Origin: Anthostomella pinea | Lineage: Eukaryota > Ascomycota > Sordariomycetes > Xylariales > Xylariaceae | Length of the DNA: 64,000 nucleotides | NCBI GenBank assembly: GCA_963556695.1 | Contig: CAUWAG010000003.1 | Span: 1,922,001-1,986,000, forward strand | Reading direction: 5' to 3' | Part shown: one piece after another, positions 40,069 to 51,425 of the stretch | Layout: each line of letters starts with the position of its first letter | How positions within the stretch are numbered: position 1 is the first letter of the stretch | The notes under the pieces: model-generated | What the model saw: the letters and a program-made list of their open reading frames with translations, nothing else | Database searches by the model: none | Told to the model about the DNA's origin: nothing | Made by a program: the position numbers and the translations under genes

Positions 40069-42771
40069 ATGTGGATCTTAGAGAACGAAGGCGAGGCGTT
40101 CGACGGTAAGGTTTTCGCCTTCCTCACTGCTTACCTTGAGCGCTACTGACACAGTCCCTTCTAGGCAGACGGCTCTGGTTGCGACCGGGACAGCGATATC
40201 TCTTCGGCCGAACCTGCGCCGAACGTACGTCGCCGCCCTCCATCGACCTCATGGCATCAGACTAATGTCCTACTAGCTGGCCAACTTGCCATCAAAGGCC
40301 CAGGCGCCGACAAAGTGTCGCGGAAACATGTCACCATCCGGGTTGACGCTGTTGGAGAAGGAGATGCAGTACGAAGCCCTACAGCCACGAGCGCCGGCTG
40401 CGCAGCTAACAGGGCTGTGCTAGGAAAACATGGGAAGCCGGTCGCAAGTCACCGTGGAGGATCTCGGGTCTAAGGGAGGCACCAAGGTGAACGACCATAA
40501 GTACAAGGGCGAATCATGCGTGCTATCTGAAGTCTCCAACACCCTTCAGATGGGTTCGTACCCAAAGAAGTTTCGGTCCGTTTTCCCGTCTCTTCCACCC
40601 CCTTGATCCACATGCGATTAGCCAGGTCTGACTACCAATCTAGCATCACTTGGTTCCCTGTGGTTTTGAGCTTTTCTTACACCAGGAATCAACTCCGTGG
40701 CAATCCATTGGCCAGATTGCGCCAAAGCCTCGAGCAGCTTGACGTCAAGTTGCTTGCCGAATACGACGTCCAGTTGACCACGCATGTTGTCTCTAAGAAG
40801 CGAAATACCTCGAAAGGATTGCAGGCCCTGATCAATGGAAGACACATCGTTAATGACGGATTTGTCGACGCTATAGTCACGGCTGCAACACCCCAAGAAC
40901 TCAGCGATGGAGTCACAACCAGCCCGCTGGAGGATGACTTCGATGCCAACTGGCCGGAAGCATTACAATTTCTCCCTCCACCGGGTGAAGAGCTTGTTCC
41001 ACGACCACCCGAAGCCTTTGCACCGAATCCCGCACGCGCCGAGCTCTTTGATGGATACACCTTCATTTTCTATGAAAAGAAACAATACGAAAGTCTGTTA
41101 GGACCCATAACGAACGGTAGAGGCAAAGCTCTTTTTGAAGAAGCTGTCGCCGAAGAGACACAGATCGATGACTTTGTTCGATACGTGAAAGGGGTCGCGG
41201 GCGAAAAGGGCCTGGGGGAGTTCGAGGATGGTAGTGAGGGCAAAGGAGTCGTAGTAGTCAAGTGGATGCCCTCTTCACCCGAGCATGCGGATTGGTTTGC
41301 CGAGTTTTTCAGATCCATTTCGTTGCGTCTGGACCACCGGCTCATCGACCAGAAGGAGTTCCTCGACGCAATACTCAACAGTGACGCGAGTGGTCTGAGG
41401 CGGCCGCTTGAGTTCGAGACACAGCCACCCTCCTCCCCAACGGAGCCGCGGCCATCGGCAGAACAACAGGCAATGGACTTGGATGAGGCCGAGCCAGCAG
41501 CCCAAGCGCCGGCACCAGCATCAGCTCCAGCTCGTCGCAAGCGCAGAAGAGAACCTGTCAAGAGTCGTTTCAGAGGATTTGGCGCTTCAATGGTTGATAG
41601 CGACAGTGATGACGATGTCCAAGCTAGCGCTCCGGCCCCTGCAGCTGCCACGCAACCCGCACCGATCGCCGAGTCATCTCAAGAAGGCCTCTTTGTCACA
41701 CAGGAAGTCGCGGAGGAAGAGGTTGAGGAGCCAGCTCCCGCTGGTGGTCGGTCGCAAAGAAAACGGCCGGCTCCACCCCCTGAGCCGGAAAGTGTGATGG
41801 ACGATTTTGCGCCTACAGCTGCGCAAGTCAAGCGTCGTCGTCAGCTGCAGGCGCAAGTCAAGCGTCGTCGTATAGCAGCCGGCGCGGAGTTTGTGCCTCG
41901 ACGAAAGACACCACCCACAACCACATCTGCAAATACTCAGAACATCAAGGCAAAGCCGGTGAAAGCGCGGAAGGAGATTGATATCCTGGACCAAGCACGT
42001 CAGCACCGAGAGCAAGCAGAAAAGCGCGCACGGGAAGAGCGAGAAAATCTGGAGGCTGAACCGGGCGACCTCGACTTGGCCCAGATCAGGCGTCTGCAGA
42101 TCGTGGAGTCGATAGAGCTGCGCCCGGCGCCGCCGACGAGGACCCGTGAGCAGGACATAGAGGACGGGCGGTGGGATCCGTCGTGGAATGGGCGCAAGAA
42201 CTTCAAGAAGTTCCGGCTGCGCGGCGCCGTGCAGGGACGAGCCCCGGAGAAGATCATCGTCGAGCTCGAGCCGGTCAGGTCGAAGGGCTTTGGCATCGGC
42301 GGCGGTTACTGGCTCGAAGACGGCAGCACCAGCCAGCAGCAGCAGAAGAAGCCGAGCCAGACCCAGACCCAGAGTCAGGGCACCAATGGCCACGCAGCGA
42401 AGGAGTCCTCATCGAATAAGAAGCAGAGCCAGAGACGTATCGAAGGCCTCCCGCCGGTGGACAGTAGCGATGAGGCTGGCGGTATGGTGGACGAAGACGA
42501 AGACGATGACGATGTCATCATCGCCTCGGCTTCACGGTCGCGGACAAGCAGGGCATCGGCGAATACGACGCAGTCGCAACTGCAGTCTGGACGAACGAGC
42601 ACGAGCACGTCCACGTCGCAAAAGACGCAGCCGCCATCGAGAACAGTGAAGCGCGCCGCAGCCGCGCCGCCCGCGCGGGAGCAGCCCGCGAAGAGGTCCA
42701 GAGTCGTCTCACTCGCCGCTAGTGACGACGACAGCGACGATGGGCTGACTTTCCGGTTTGGTAAGCGTTGA
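40069..42771 (+). CDS. NBS1: Nbs1/nibrin, FHA-BRCT subunit of the Mre11-Rad50-Nbs1 complex
   Basis: Regulatory subunit of the double-strand-break sensor, which also recruits the Tel1/ATM kinase. Five exons (40069-40105, 40165-40224, 40277-40368, 40424-40575, 40644-42771) give about 822 residues. MWILENEGEAFDGRRLWLRP opens an FHA domain with the phosphothreonine-binding RYLFGR, VSRKHVTI and EDLGSKGGTKVN motifs. Tandem BRCT-like repeats follow (ITWFPVVLSFSYT, HIVNDGFVDAIV and GYTFIF). The middle is disordered, with short acidic SDSDDD blocks. NGRKNFKKFRLRGA matches the Mre11-binding motif, and the end, SDDDSDDGLTFRFGKR, resembles the acidic FxF Tel1-binding tail. The segment AQVKRRRQLQAQVKRRR is an internal duplication. 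It runs convergently with Irc21. Confidence 0.93.
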
Positions 42772-43412
42772 TTACATGTCTAGCATCGAATGATACCCGA
42801 AAGATATGTGAGGTAGCTAGCTTCCTTGGCTTAGACTTGGTTTGGGTCTGTCTGACTGTCTGTACTCGATGGGGGGTATCTCTCTATCATATCTCTCTCG
42901 CGCTTTCAGGTTGCTCGGCGTAGCGTATGCCGGGAAAGGGAAACATGACGGGCTTAAATATGAATAATGATGAGCCGCCAACTTGTCCGTTTAGAGTGAT
43001 CTTCTGTGACTGACTGCCTGAAAACATCTCTTGCAGTGGTGAAAATGCCCACAAGAACCGACCCGACGCTATGCAATGAACCATCCATCCATCCATCCAT
43101 CCATCTAATGTCCAGTATTCTACATCCCCATGCTCAGCCCGTCTAGTCCGACGCAAGCACGCTGCGCGCCGTGGCTCTACCAGCCGCATGCTCGCTCGCA
43201 GCAAGTCTATCCATCTTCAAACCCAGACAACGCCTCTCAACCCACCCCTACTGGCCCACAATCATGGCCAGACAACCATTGTCGCTCCTCACGGCGTAGC
43301 GTGATTCTTGGCCCATTCCTTGGTCGTTGCAATAGCCTTGTTCTCGTCCTCCTTCCAGCTCTTAGCTTAGCGACATCAGCTGCCAGCGGGTCGTCAGGGT
43401 TCGGCGCGCCGT
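42772..43412. other. intergenic region between convergent genes
   Basis: Contains a short CCAT tetranucleotide array at 43080-43104 (seven copies). No gene seen. Confidence 0.45.
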
Positions 43413-44483
43413 TCAATCCATGGCATCCATCTCCCCGCCGCCCTCGGCCTCGCCCTCGTCGACCAGCAGCCCGATCAGGCAACTGCTCAGCATGGTCTCG
43501 TAGTTGACCCACGGGTGGATCTCGCCAAACAGCCTCGTGCCGTCGCGCCCCGCGGCGCGCAGCAGCTCCGGCTCGCCGCCCGGGTGGAAGGGCAGGTACG
43601 GCGTCATGTTGTAGACGCGGCCGCCCAGCGCCGTCCACGCGTCCTTGCCCTTGCGGCCCGTCTGCCGCCGCAGCATGCTCGGCGTCACGCGCACGTACGG
43701 CGCCCCCGGGCCCAGGCCCCGCAGGTCCGACGCCGGGTGGTTCGCCAGGCGCGCCCAGTCGAGCGGCGAGTGGCCCGGCTCCAGGGTCACTTTGCGCGAT
43801 GGCTTGCTGGGCTTGCTGCTGTGGGTTGGCGGGGGCGCGAGGGTGGAAGTGCCGGGCTGGCGCGCGTGCTGCTGGCCGCCCCGGTTTGGGGGCGCGAGGA
43901 GAGAGGAGGTGCTGTTGATGGTCCCGTTGAGGGTCGGCGGGCGTGGGGGAGGGGCCATGCTGGTTGTGAATGGCTTGGCGGGTGAGGATGGCGCGGCGGA
44001 GATGGTGGGGAGCGTGGTGGGTGTTGTGGTTGAGTCGGATGTGCGCGCGAGGGCGGCGGCTGACGCGGGTGGGGAGGAGGAGAGCGAGAACGAGGGTATG
44101 CTGCTGCTTGATTGCGCTGTGGACGGGACAGCTTTGGGTGTTGTCTCTGGTGATGGCGACGCCGGCTTCGCCGCAGCGCTGCCGTTCGGTCTGCGGATCA
44201 CGGGCGGAGGAGGCGGCATTGCCATGCGAGCTGCTTCCGCGCCCTTTGCTGTAGCTGTAGTCGGCTCCGACGGCGCATCCCGACTCGTATTATCCGTGCT
44301 TGCTGAACCATGATCCGTTCCTGTATGTGAGCGTGAACCCGAAGGGAGCGAACGGGTTGTGGGCGGCTGCTCTATGCGAGGGTCGCCGCGCCAGAAGGCT
44401 ATCAGGGTTTGGAGGAACGGCGGTCTTCGGATGGCGATGTAGACGACTGAGGCCAGAACGAGCGACAGGCCTATGAGAGCCAT
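43413..44483 (-). CDS. Irc21-like cytochrome b5 domain protein
   Basis: Single exon of 356 residues. An N-terminal membrane anchor, MALIGLSLVLASVVYIAIRR, is followed by about 210 residues of Pro/Ser/Thr-rich low complexity, then a C-terminal cytochrome b5-like heme domain from about VRVTPSMLRRQTGRKGKDAW. The first axial His is in LPFHPGGEPELLRAAGRDG and the second is expected in FGEIHPWVNYE. HPGG and the following helix are typical of the fold. Yeast Irc21 is a related short protein of unclear role with some link to sterol synthesis. GC-rich coding, and it faces the 45.3 kb gene across an 851-base divergent spacer. Confidence 0.83.
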   Translation of the reverse strand: MALIGLSLVLASVVYIAIRRPPFLQTLIAFWRGDPRIEQPPTTRSLPSGSRSHTGTDHGSASTDNTSRDAPSEPTTATAKGAEAARMAMPPPPPVIRRPNGSAAAKPASPSPETTPKAVPSTAQSSSSIPSFSLSSSPPASAAALARTSDSTTTPTTLPTISAAPSSPAKPFTTSMAPPPRPPTLNGTINSTSSLLAPPNRGGQQHARQPGTSTLAPPPTHSSKPSKPSRKVTLEPGHSPLDWARLANHPASDLRGLGPGAPYVRVTPSMLRRQTGRKGKDAWTALGGRVYNMTPYLPFHPGGEPELLRAAGRDGTRLFGEIHPWVNYETMLSSCLIGLLVDEGEAEGGGEMDAMD

Positions 44484-45334
44484 GATATCGGCGGTAGGGT
44501 GAGATGGGTGTCGTCACTGTCGTGTGATGAGGATTCCCCTTGTACAGTTCAGTATCGGATCGGACGTTGATGAAAATAGAACACGGCCCACATGCGATGT
44601 GCTGTTTTCGGGATGGGTGGTGTTGACTCGAAAATACGATATCGGGCCTCGCCGGCTGGACAACAAGGTACCCACTGACTAGGTAGGTAGAGTGGGTGGG
44701 ACTTGACAGGGCTGTGGCACCCCTGAGTTCGCCTGGCAGGTGCGCTGACTCCCGAGCCCAGGGCATGAGTTGGAGAAGCTGACAGCCCGCTGCGGCTGCT
44801 GGATCAATCGGGCCATGAATCTTCCCTATAATTGCGCCGCTAAACCGCAGGGACGGGCGCTGTCAAATGACGCGAGCGGGCGGCTGTCCAGCTGCAACAA
44901 GCAGGGTCTTTAGTCTTTCTCGCGCCACGACTGTGGGGAGTGGCACTGTGCACCTGCCAACGCATGAATAAAATAATCTCGTGGCAGAGGGAACACGATG
45001 ATCGCATGCATATGTGCTGTACCTATGAAGTCGGATCTGGGGTCTGCAGCGTTTGTTTACTTTTAGGTATGAGAAACATTGTCTTGTATTGCTCCCAGAC
45101 TCCAACGACATATCCGAACATCGACACTTCTCTCCAAGGCACCTCATGAAACGATAACCTGCAAATGAAGGCCTTGTTGTTGTTCTGCTACCGGCGGAGG
45201 AAAAGGAGGCACTCACTCGCTCACTAACATTTAAAGTTACAGGGGACCGACCGCCACCATCGGCGCCTGCAGTGGTGTCGCCCCGCGGACAACAGCACCC
45301 GGACTGAAACTGAGCACCTGGGCACCTGAGCACT
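44484..45334. other. shared upstream region of two divergent genes
   Basis: No supported gene. Contains an AGGTAGGTAG motif at 44681-44690. Confidence 0.35.
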
Positions 45335-47812
45335 ATGGGCTTGGTCCACCTCGGCCAGCTCGAGGCATCTTCACCTGCAGCCTCCAAACTCCAACAAAAT
45401 GTCTCGCAACAAAACAAATCCCACACAACACCACAGACGCGATCGCTAAACCACCGAGCCTCGTCACTCTTGTCGACAACCGCGGCCAAGCCGGCACTGA
45501 GACGACCGCCCTCTTCCGCATCGCTCGCCTCGTCAAATGGGAATGGGAATGGGAGTGGTAATAGAGGGACCAGAGCAGCAACAACAATAGCCAGACCGGT
45601 TGCTAAGACAGCCAAGATTACAGCAACCACCGCAGCCACTAGCCCTACTGCCAGAATCACGCCCACGATCCCTTCGACGGCAGCCATCATTAGCAGGACG
45701 GCGCCGCCAACGCGCACACCGCTCAGACTGCGAGATCACAATGCTGCCCCTGCCCCGGTGACGAGGTCATTGTTGAAGCAGACAGGAAACATGCCCCACG
45801 AACCACCGGCGAATACCCACGGGAATGGCAAGCGACCTCAGATGCCTTTGCTCAGCGCCGCCGCCGCAAGGGGCACGAACCGGACACCGGTAACCCCAAA
45901 GATGCCAAAGATCGCTGCCTCCAAAGCGCCACAGACACCCACCATAGCAACCACTACCCCTCTAAACAGACGAACCCAGCAACAACACCAACAACGCCCT
46001 ACCATAGCCAACTTGAACCGAGATTCGACATCATCCCACCGCACGAGTCACCACGAGGAACCGGTCCCCGTGCTGGCACCTCACCTAATCAGTAATATCA
46101 CGCCTCGCTCTGGCTCAAGACAGAACCGCGTCGACAGCGCGAGCAGTACCCCTAATGGCACACCAATTCCCGAACGCTCAGAAGAATGGGATCCCAAGTC
46201 CAGCTTTGGCGGCATTCCGAGCCCGAGCCCGCAATTCGAAGCCGACAGTACGAGAAGGCCAACCTTGAACTTCAACCCGATCAATCTCGACATTAATGGT
46301 CATGGGAGGCAAGAAGCCCAGCCCACGACCGAATCCAAGTTCTTCCATGCCAGCGATGTCAAGAACACCCGGCCAACAAGCGTCGTCGCCAGACCAGCAC
46401 TGCCACCAAAAGGGTCGAGTTTCTTCTATGCCAACGGAAATAACATTGAAAACAAACTAGCCGGTCCAGCCCCGTTTGTGCCAGTGCTTGCCCACACGCA
46501 TGACAATGTTCCCAGCAAGTTCATGTACGCCAATGGTGCTCCCGAGTTGCGGACCAGTCCCCCACCTCTGATTTCACGAGGTTCGGGCTCCGTCGTATCA
46601 ACAGCCTCGAAAGCGCCGACCAGTCGTCCCGGCACGAACCCTCCCGCGTCCGGGCACGCTTTTGCTCCGAGACCTGGGTCACCGATCAAGCTTGCCTCAC
46701 AGCCACAATTAGCTTCGTTGAAGCATCACAATGTCCCTCTGGGCGCCGGGAACCGCTCCCAGATGGTATCCCCACCACAATTGGGGCCATCGCCGCCTGG
46801 GCTGACCCTCCGCCGATCCAGCACTGCCACCTCCCGATCTGGCGGTCATTCTCGCTCGGGCAGTATGGTTAGTGGCGATCATGCATTAGGAATCACCAAA
46901 CCATTGGCATCCCCTCTCTCAGAGTTGGGCCCTCCTCTCAACGTCTCTGCTAGGCCCGCACCCTTGACGCTTGCTTCAATAATACAAGCAGCAGAGGAGT
47001 TCGAGGAGATCGAGGAGGTTACGTCCCCAGACGAGGCTCGGTCAGGATTGCAAAGTCCGACTAAGTCCTCTCACTCAACAGCAGATCCCATTAGTGAACT
47101 GGTTGCGAATGCTCGACGGGAACGGAAGGTCCAAGACCTACAAATCACCAACGCCTCTCTTGAGGCCATCAACCGAACACTCGAGCGTCAGCTCCGGAAA
47201 CAGACAGCAGAGCTTCGAAGATACCAGCGTCTATCACGATCTGGCCGGTTATCAATCGCTTCTACGACAAAGTCCAGTCGTGTGCCATCGGAGACACTGT
47301 CAGAGCACCAGGCGACGGGCCTTGACCTGTCAGATCTCAGTGAAGAGGGATCGGATATGGAAGATGAACTTGATGAAGAGTCGTTTTCGGATTCTGACTC
47401 GATGACTTCGTCATTGAGCCCTAGTGTCATTGCGGAGCGTGACGCTAAACATCGCAAAAAGGATGAGAAACGATTGCAATTGGACCTCTCGAAACATCAA
47501 GAACTTCTTATAGACTCGCAGAAGATCAACCAGAGTATTAAGAGATGTCTTGATTGGACTGAAGAGCTCATCAACGACGGCAAAAAGGCGCTCGCTTATA
47601 AGGTCCGTGTCAGTGACATAGAGCTGGGCGGGAGGGTGCTAGATCCATTGGACGAAGAAGATGAAACTACGCAAACCCTCAATGATCCTCATGACGACGA
47701 CACGATCAGGCTTGGCACCAACATTTCGGAGGACCCTGAGAGGGTGGCGACCTGGGGCGAGGAACCACAGGATAGGGATAGCGGTGTAGAGCTGCCTGCC
47801 GACAAAACATAA
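45335..47812 (+). CDS. large conserved-looking fungal protein, low complexity with C-terminal coiled coil
   Basis: One exon of 825 residues from MGLVHLGQLEASSPAASKLQ; MSRNK-type alternatives are not in frame. Residues 1-540 are rich in Pro, Ser, Thr and Asn, with short ordered motifs such as KFFHASD, SSFFYANG and SKFMYANG, three related F-(F/M)-(H/Y)-A elements that look like repeated docking motifs. Residues about 590-650 form a coiled coil (DLQITNASLEAINRTLERQL, RKQTAELRRYQRLSRSGRLS), then an acidic DLSEEGSDMEDELDEESFSD segment, then a second helical domain ending in CLDWTEELINDGKKALAYKV. I do not recognise a named family. The strongly structured C-terminus makes this a confident gene. Confidence 0.82.
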   Translation: MGLVHLGQLEASSPAASKLQQNVSQQNKSHTTPQTRSLNHRASSLLSTTAAKPALRRPPSSASLASSNGNGNGSGNRGTRAATTIARPVAKTAKITATTAATSPTARITPTIPSTAAIISRTAPPTRTPLRLRDHNAAPAPVTRSLLKQTGNMPHEPPANTHGNGKRPQMPLLSAAAARGTNRTPVTPKMPKIAASKAPQTPTIATTTPLNRRTQQQHQQRPTIANLNRDSTSSHRTSHHEEPVPVLAPHLISNITPRSGSRQNRVDSASSTPNGTPIPERSEEWDPKSSFGGIPSPSPQFEADSTRRPTLNFNPINLDINGHGRQEAQPTTESKFFHASDVKNTRPTSVVARPALPPKGSSFFYANGNNIENKLAGPAPFVPVLAHTHDNVPSKFMYANGAPELRTSPPPLISRGSGSVVSTASKAPTSRPGTNPPASGHAFAPRPGSPIKLASQPQLASLKHHNVPLGAGNRSQMVSPPQLGPSPPGLTLRRSSTATSRSGGHSRSGSMVSGDHALGITKPLASPLSELGPPLNVSARPAPLTLASIIQAAEEFEEIEEVTSPDEARSGLQSPTKSSHSTADPISELVANARRERKVQDLQITNASLEAINRTLERQLRKQTAELRRYQRLSRSGRLSIASTTKSSRVPSETLSEHQATGLDLSDLSEEGSDMEDELDEESFSDSDSMTSSLSPSVIAERDAKHRKKDEKRLQLDLSKHQELLIDSQKINQSIKRCLDWTEELINDGKKALAYKVRVSDIELGGRVLDPLDEEDETTQTLNDPHDDDTIRLGTNISEDPERVATWGEEPQDRDSGVELPADKT

Positions 47813-49723
47813 TCTCCACATACATCATCACGTCTCGCATAGCATATTTCCTTACATTTGGGTACGACTCGGACCAGCATCTAGGAACAACGACGGCAGC
47901 AACGGCGTTAATACCAGGGCGGGAACATTGAGTGGGCAACCAGCCTCGCCAGACTTCATTTCACTTGGACTTTACTTCTCTTCTTTGTCAATACTGTAAC
48001 ACCAACGGATACCCCAGGCCTTTCATTTTATCTTGGATTCGGGTCGGCAAGACCATCTCCACACTCACTCACACAACCACCAATTTTTCTACTTGAGTCT
48101 CATAATGATACCCCGATTCCGGCCGACAGTGAGCCGGGATTATCTGAGTATGGAGGGGGCTCTACCGGCCAGTCGGGAGCTTGGAGCTGATCCACAGCCA
48201 CATTTCGGAGAGGTGTATATAATGTATATGCGGATTGGTAGAGAGATGGGCGGGCGGATGGACTAGACCTCATGTGTGCTACATGAGCCAGACCAAAGCA
48301 TGCTGGCCGGATGAACAGCATCCCTGGCGAACGAGACTCGACGTAGCTCTCAGAAACAAATGACAACAAATGTTCACTCAATAACAGTGACTGTTCCACT
48401 GTGTCATGGTCCATGTATATCTCGATATATTGCGGAGTGTACCAGCCAGGTAGGTAGGTGTGTTTGCCCGTGTAGGTACAGGCATTTTCGGCCATGACAC
48501 TGAGACTATACGGAACCATTGTCGTCAAGCCGCAATTCTATAGCTTCCATTGACGCCAATTGTTTATTCTCCATGAAACTCTCCACGTGGAAACCCGGCT
48601 CTGGAGCGTTTGGGTTGAGCGGTGGGTTTTGCTCTCGGGGTGGGCTTCTCTGTTACAGTACCCGCTCTGCGATTAGGGGGAGTAGGGAGAGTAGATCGGA
48701 CCTGGGTAGGTATGCTTTGAAGTGACGAGGTTTGCCCTGGTTGTTGGTCGTACGGCTGGTACTGGTGGTACTGGCAGCGATGGTCAGGTACTGGGTAGCT
48801 TCTTGCAGTGAATATGAAGATACTCATAGCTCTGAGCCAACTGGTCTGAATAATATTTCCATACATCTATTCCAACTGGTCCCATGCAACATGGATGGTC
48901 GGTCGGTCGGCTAGGTCCATAGAATCATCTGACTAAAGTAGATAGGTTAGGTAAGGTATCCTTGCAGCCGGTATCAGCGTATCACTCGTCCTATTCCAAA
49001 CCGGGTGGTACACAGCTAAAGTAGGTACTTGAAGAACTTGTAGTCCTTGCGATTGTAGGAGTAGGCGGGGCAACCTCTATGAGTCAGGTGCTTGTATGCC
49101 GGATCAGCTGACTGGTCTTGGAACTTCTTGAAAGGGGGCATAGACTAGAGGGTGTATACAAGCCTTGACGATGATGTGAAAAGTCGATGTAAAGCATGCC
49201 AGGTATCATTCATCATCTGCTTCTACCCCTGACCAGTCAGCCCACATATGCGTTGGTCAATTAAGAACAGATCAGTAACACCCGCAACAGATCCATAAGT
49301 CACAAAAACTCTATAAACACTGGTACCAACTGGCGGGGGGGATATTCTATAACATTTCTGGGGAGGTGATTTGCATGAAGCTTGATATATCAAAAGCCTG
49401 TCTGCCTGTCTTCCTCTAACCCTGAAGTGGGGATATGCTCCAAACTTATCCGTCTATGACCCTGCTCACCATGAGAGACATTCGAGGATGGTGGACGAAA
49501 CCCAATGTGCCTCGGATACTCAGGTGACTGAACCCAGATTAGATGTTCAGTCGGTCATCCAATATCGTGCTCACCGTTGAAAGGAGGGCCTTTACCAGAA
49601 CCGTCTCACCTTCACAATCTGTGCCGAGCCCGGTCGTGACTTCTGGGGGAGACGAAAGACTTAGAAAGCACCTTGCGGTTGTCGGGTGAATAGGAGGCCA
49701 TAGGGCCCTCACACCACAGTCGA
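47813..49723. other. 1.9 kb intergenic region, no gene seen
   Basis: 3' side of both neighbouring genes. Several short frames lack protein character. An AGGTAGGTAGG motif is at 48448-48459. Confidence 0.4.
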
Positions 49724-51425
49724 CTACGCCTTTTCCTTGGAAGCACTGGCTGCATCGGTAGTGGACGGTTCACTGGCATCTTTCTTGTGGTGGTGGTGGT
49801 GTTCCTTATCCTTGCCCTTCTTCTTGGTGTCCTTGTCCTTTTTCATGGCTGCTTCAGCAACGAGTTGCTCGAAAGCCATGTAGTCACCTTCCTCCTCTGG
49901 TGATCTCTGGGCCTGGTGGTATTGTTAGTCTTGCATTCACGGCTTTCCATACCGACCAAGGACAGGTGTGCGGAAGACTTACTTTCTGCAGAATATCGGC
50001 GAGAAGTACAAGGGCTTCGGCACGCTCGATGCGCTTGTTCAAGTGCACCTTCTTGTCGTACAGTACGGCGTCACAGACTTCACGCAAGACGCCCTGGATT
50101 TCGTACTTGCTGCCACGCCACGCAGCATTCAGAATCTTGCCCGTGACTTTGCGCTCGTACTCCATTTTCCGCTCGTCGGTCCAGTTCTCGCCGCCGGCCT
50201 CCTCCATGCGAGCCATTTCCTCCATGGTCTGCTGGGCGTCGATGGCGGACGAGATGGTGTTCCAGGTCTCCTTGAAGAAGGTTCCCTTGTCCTTGACCCG
50301 GCTGAAGAATCCGCTGATCCCGAGGAACTTCTGAGACTTAAGCAGAGCCGTTGCCTTGGACATGTACACGGCGCCAATAGCGTGCAGAATGTCTAGGCCG
50401 AAGCTCTCTATCTTCAGGTTCTCAACTTCGAGGGCCGTCTTCTGCTGGAATGCTTTGGTGACGTCTGCTCCCTTGTCCGTCTCGGTCCACACCGATATGC
50501 GATCGATAAGCTTGCGGGCCAGAGTATCAACACGTTCTTGACGCACTTTGGCACGTTCAGCTTCGTATGCGGCAAGTTTCTCTCTCTGCTCCTTGCTCAG
50601 GCCTCCCTTCTTCTTCTCCTTCTTACGCAACTCTTTTTCTTCTTCCGTCTGACCTGCCACATGTGTATCTTCTGACGGTCGGTCCATAATTGCAGGGCGG
50701 ATCGGTATGGCATGTTTCGAGCGGGCCGCAGTTCCGGAGGTGCTGGGTGCTGGCGAGGTGCCTCCAGGTGCCACGGGCGGTGTCTCCAGCTTTGACTCCG
50801 AACCTAACGTTTCCTTCTCTGACGTAACTTTGGCAGCGGGTTGTCCGGATTCATCCTCTACGGTGACGGTGGGTGCCTGAGACGTTGTGGTAGAAGCATT
50901 GTCAGTCTTGGCGCTCTCCCGCATGGCCTCCTCGGTGCCCGGGAACTCGGCATCGGCATGCTCTGCCTGTTCCTGGTCCTCGGATGTGATCTCCATGGCG
51001 GTGTTCAGGTCCTTCATGAGACTGATCTCGCCGATCCAGTCGACAAAGGCCTCACCACCAAAGATGCTGCTGAAGAACTCGGCCGGGTCAACGAAACCCT
51101 CGCCTGGCTTCGCGCTGTCCTTGCCATATTTGTCGTATGCGCTCCGTAGGTCCTTATCTGACAGCACCTGGTACGCCTCGCCTATAGTCTGGAATTTCTC
51201 GTGGGCAGTCGGGTCGTCGGGGTTCTTGTCTGGGCGGCAGTGTCAGCATTTGATCGGGTCTGTTCGCGACGCGCCAGCTGAGGTGGCTAGCTGAGACGTC
51301 GGGGCAGTGCGGCGCAAACCTGGATGGTGGATGATAGCAAGCTTGCGGTATGCCTTCTTGATCTCAAGCTCGCTCGCGGTGGGCTGGACGCCCAAGGCAT
51401 CGTAGTATCCTGTGTCGACCACCAT
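49724..51425 (-). CDS. DnaJ/Hsp40 co-chaperone, Caj1/Djp1 type with DnaJ-X domain
   Basis: Three exons (51425-51320, 51229-49983, 49912-49724) give about 513 residues. [20 protein letters not shown] starts a J domain, and the first intron splits the HPD motif itself (CCA G | AC, residues 34-36), followed by [35 protein letters not shown] begins the DnaJ-X region; the second half ([20 protein letters not shown] to VLLADILQK) is its helical domain. The middle is acidic and low-complexity. The tail is Lys-rich with five consecutive His and ends ASASKEKA. Yeast relatives act in peroxisomal and ER protein import; the class is clear but the exact target is not. Confidence 0.92.
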
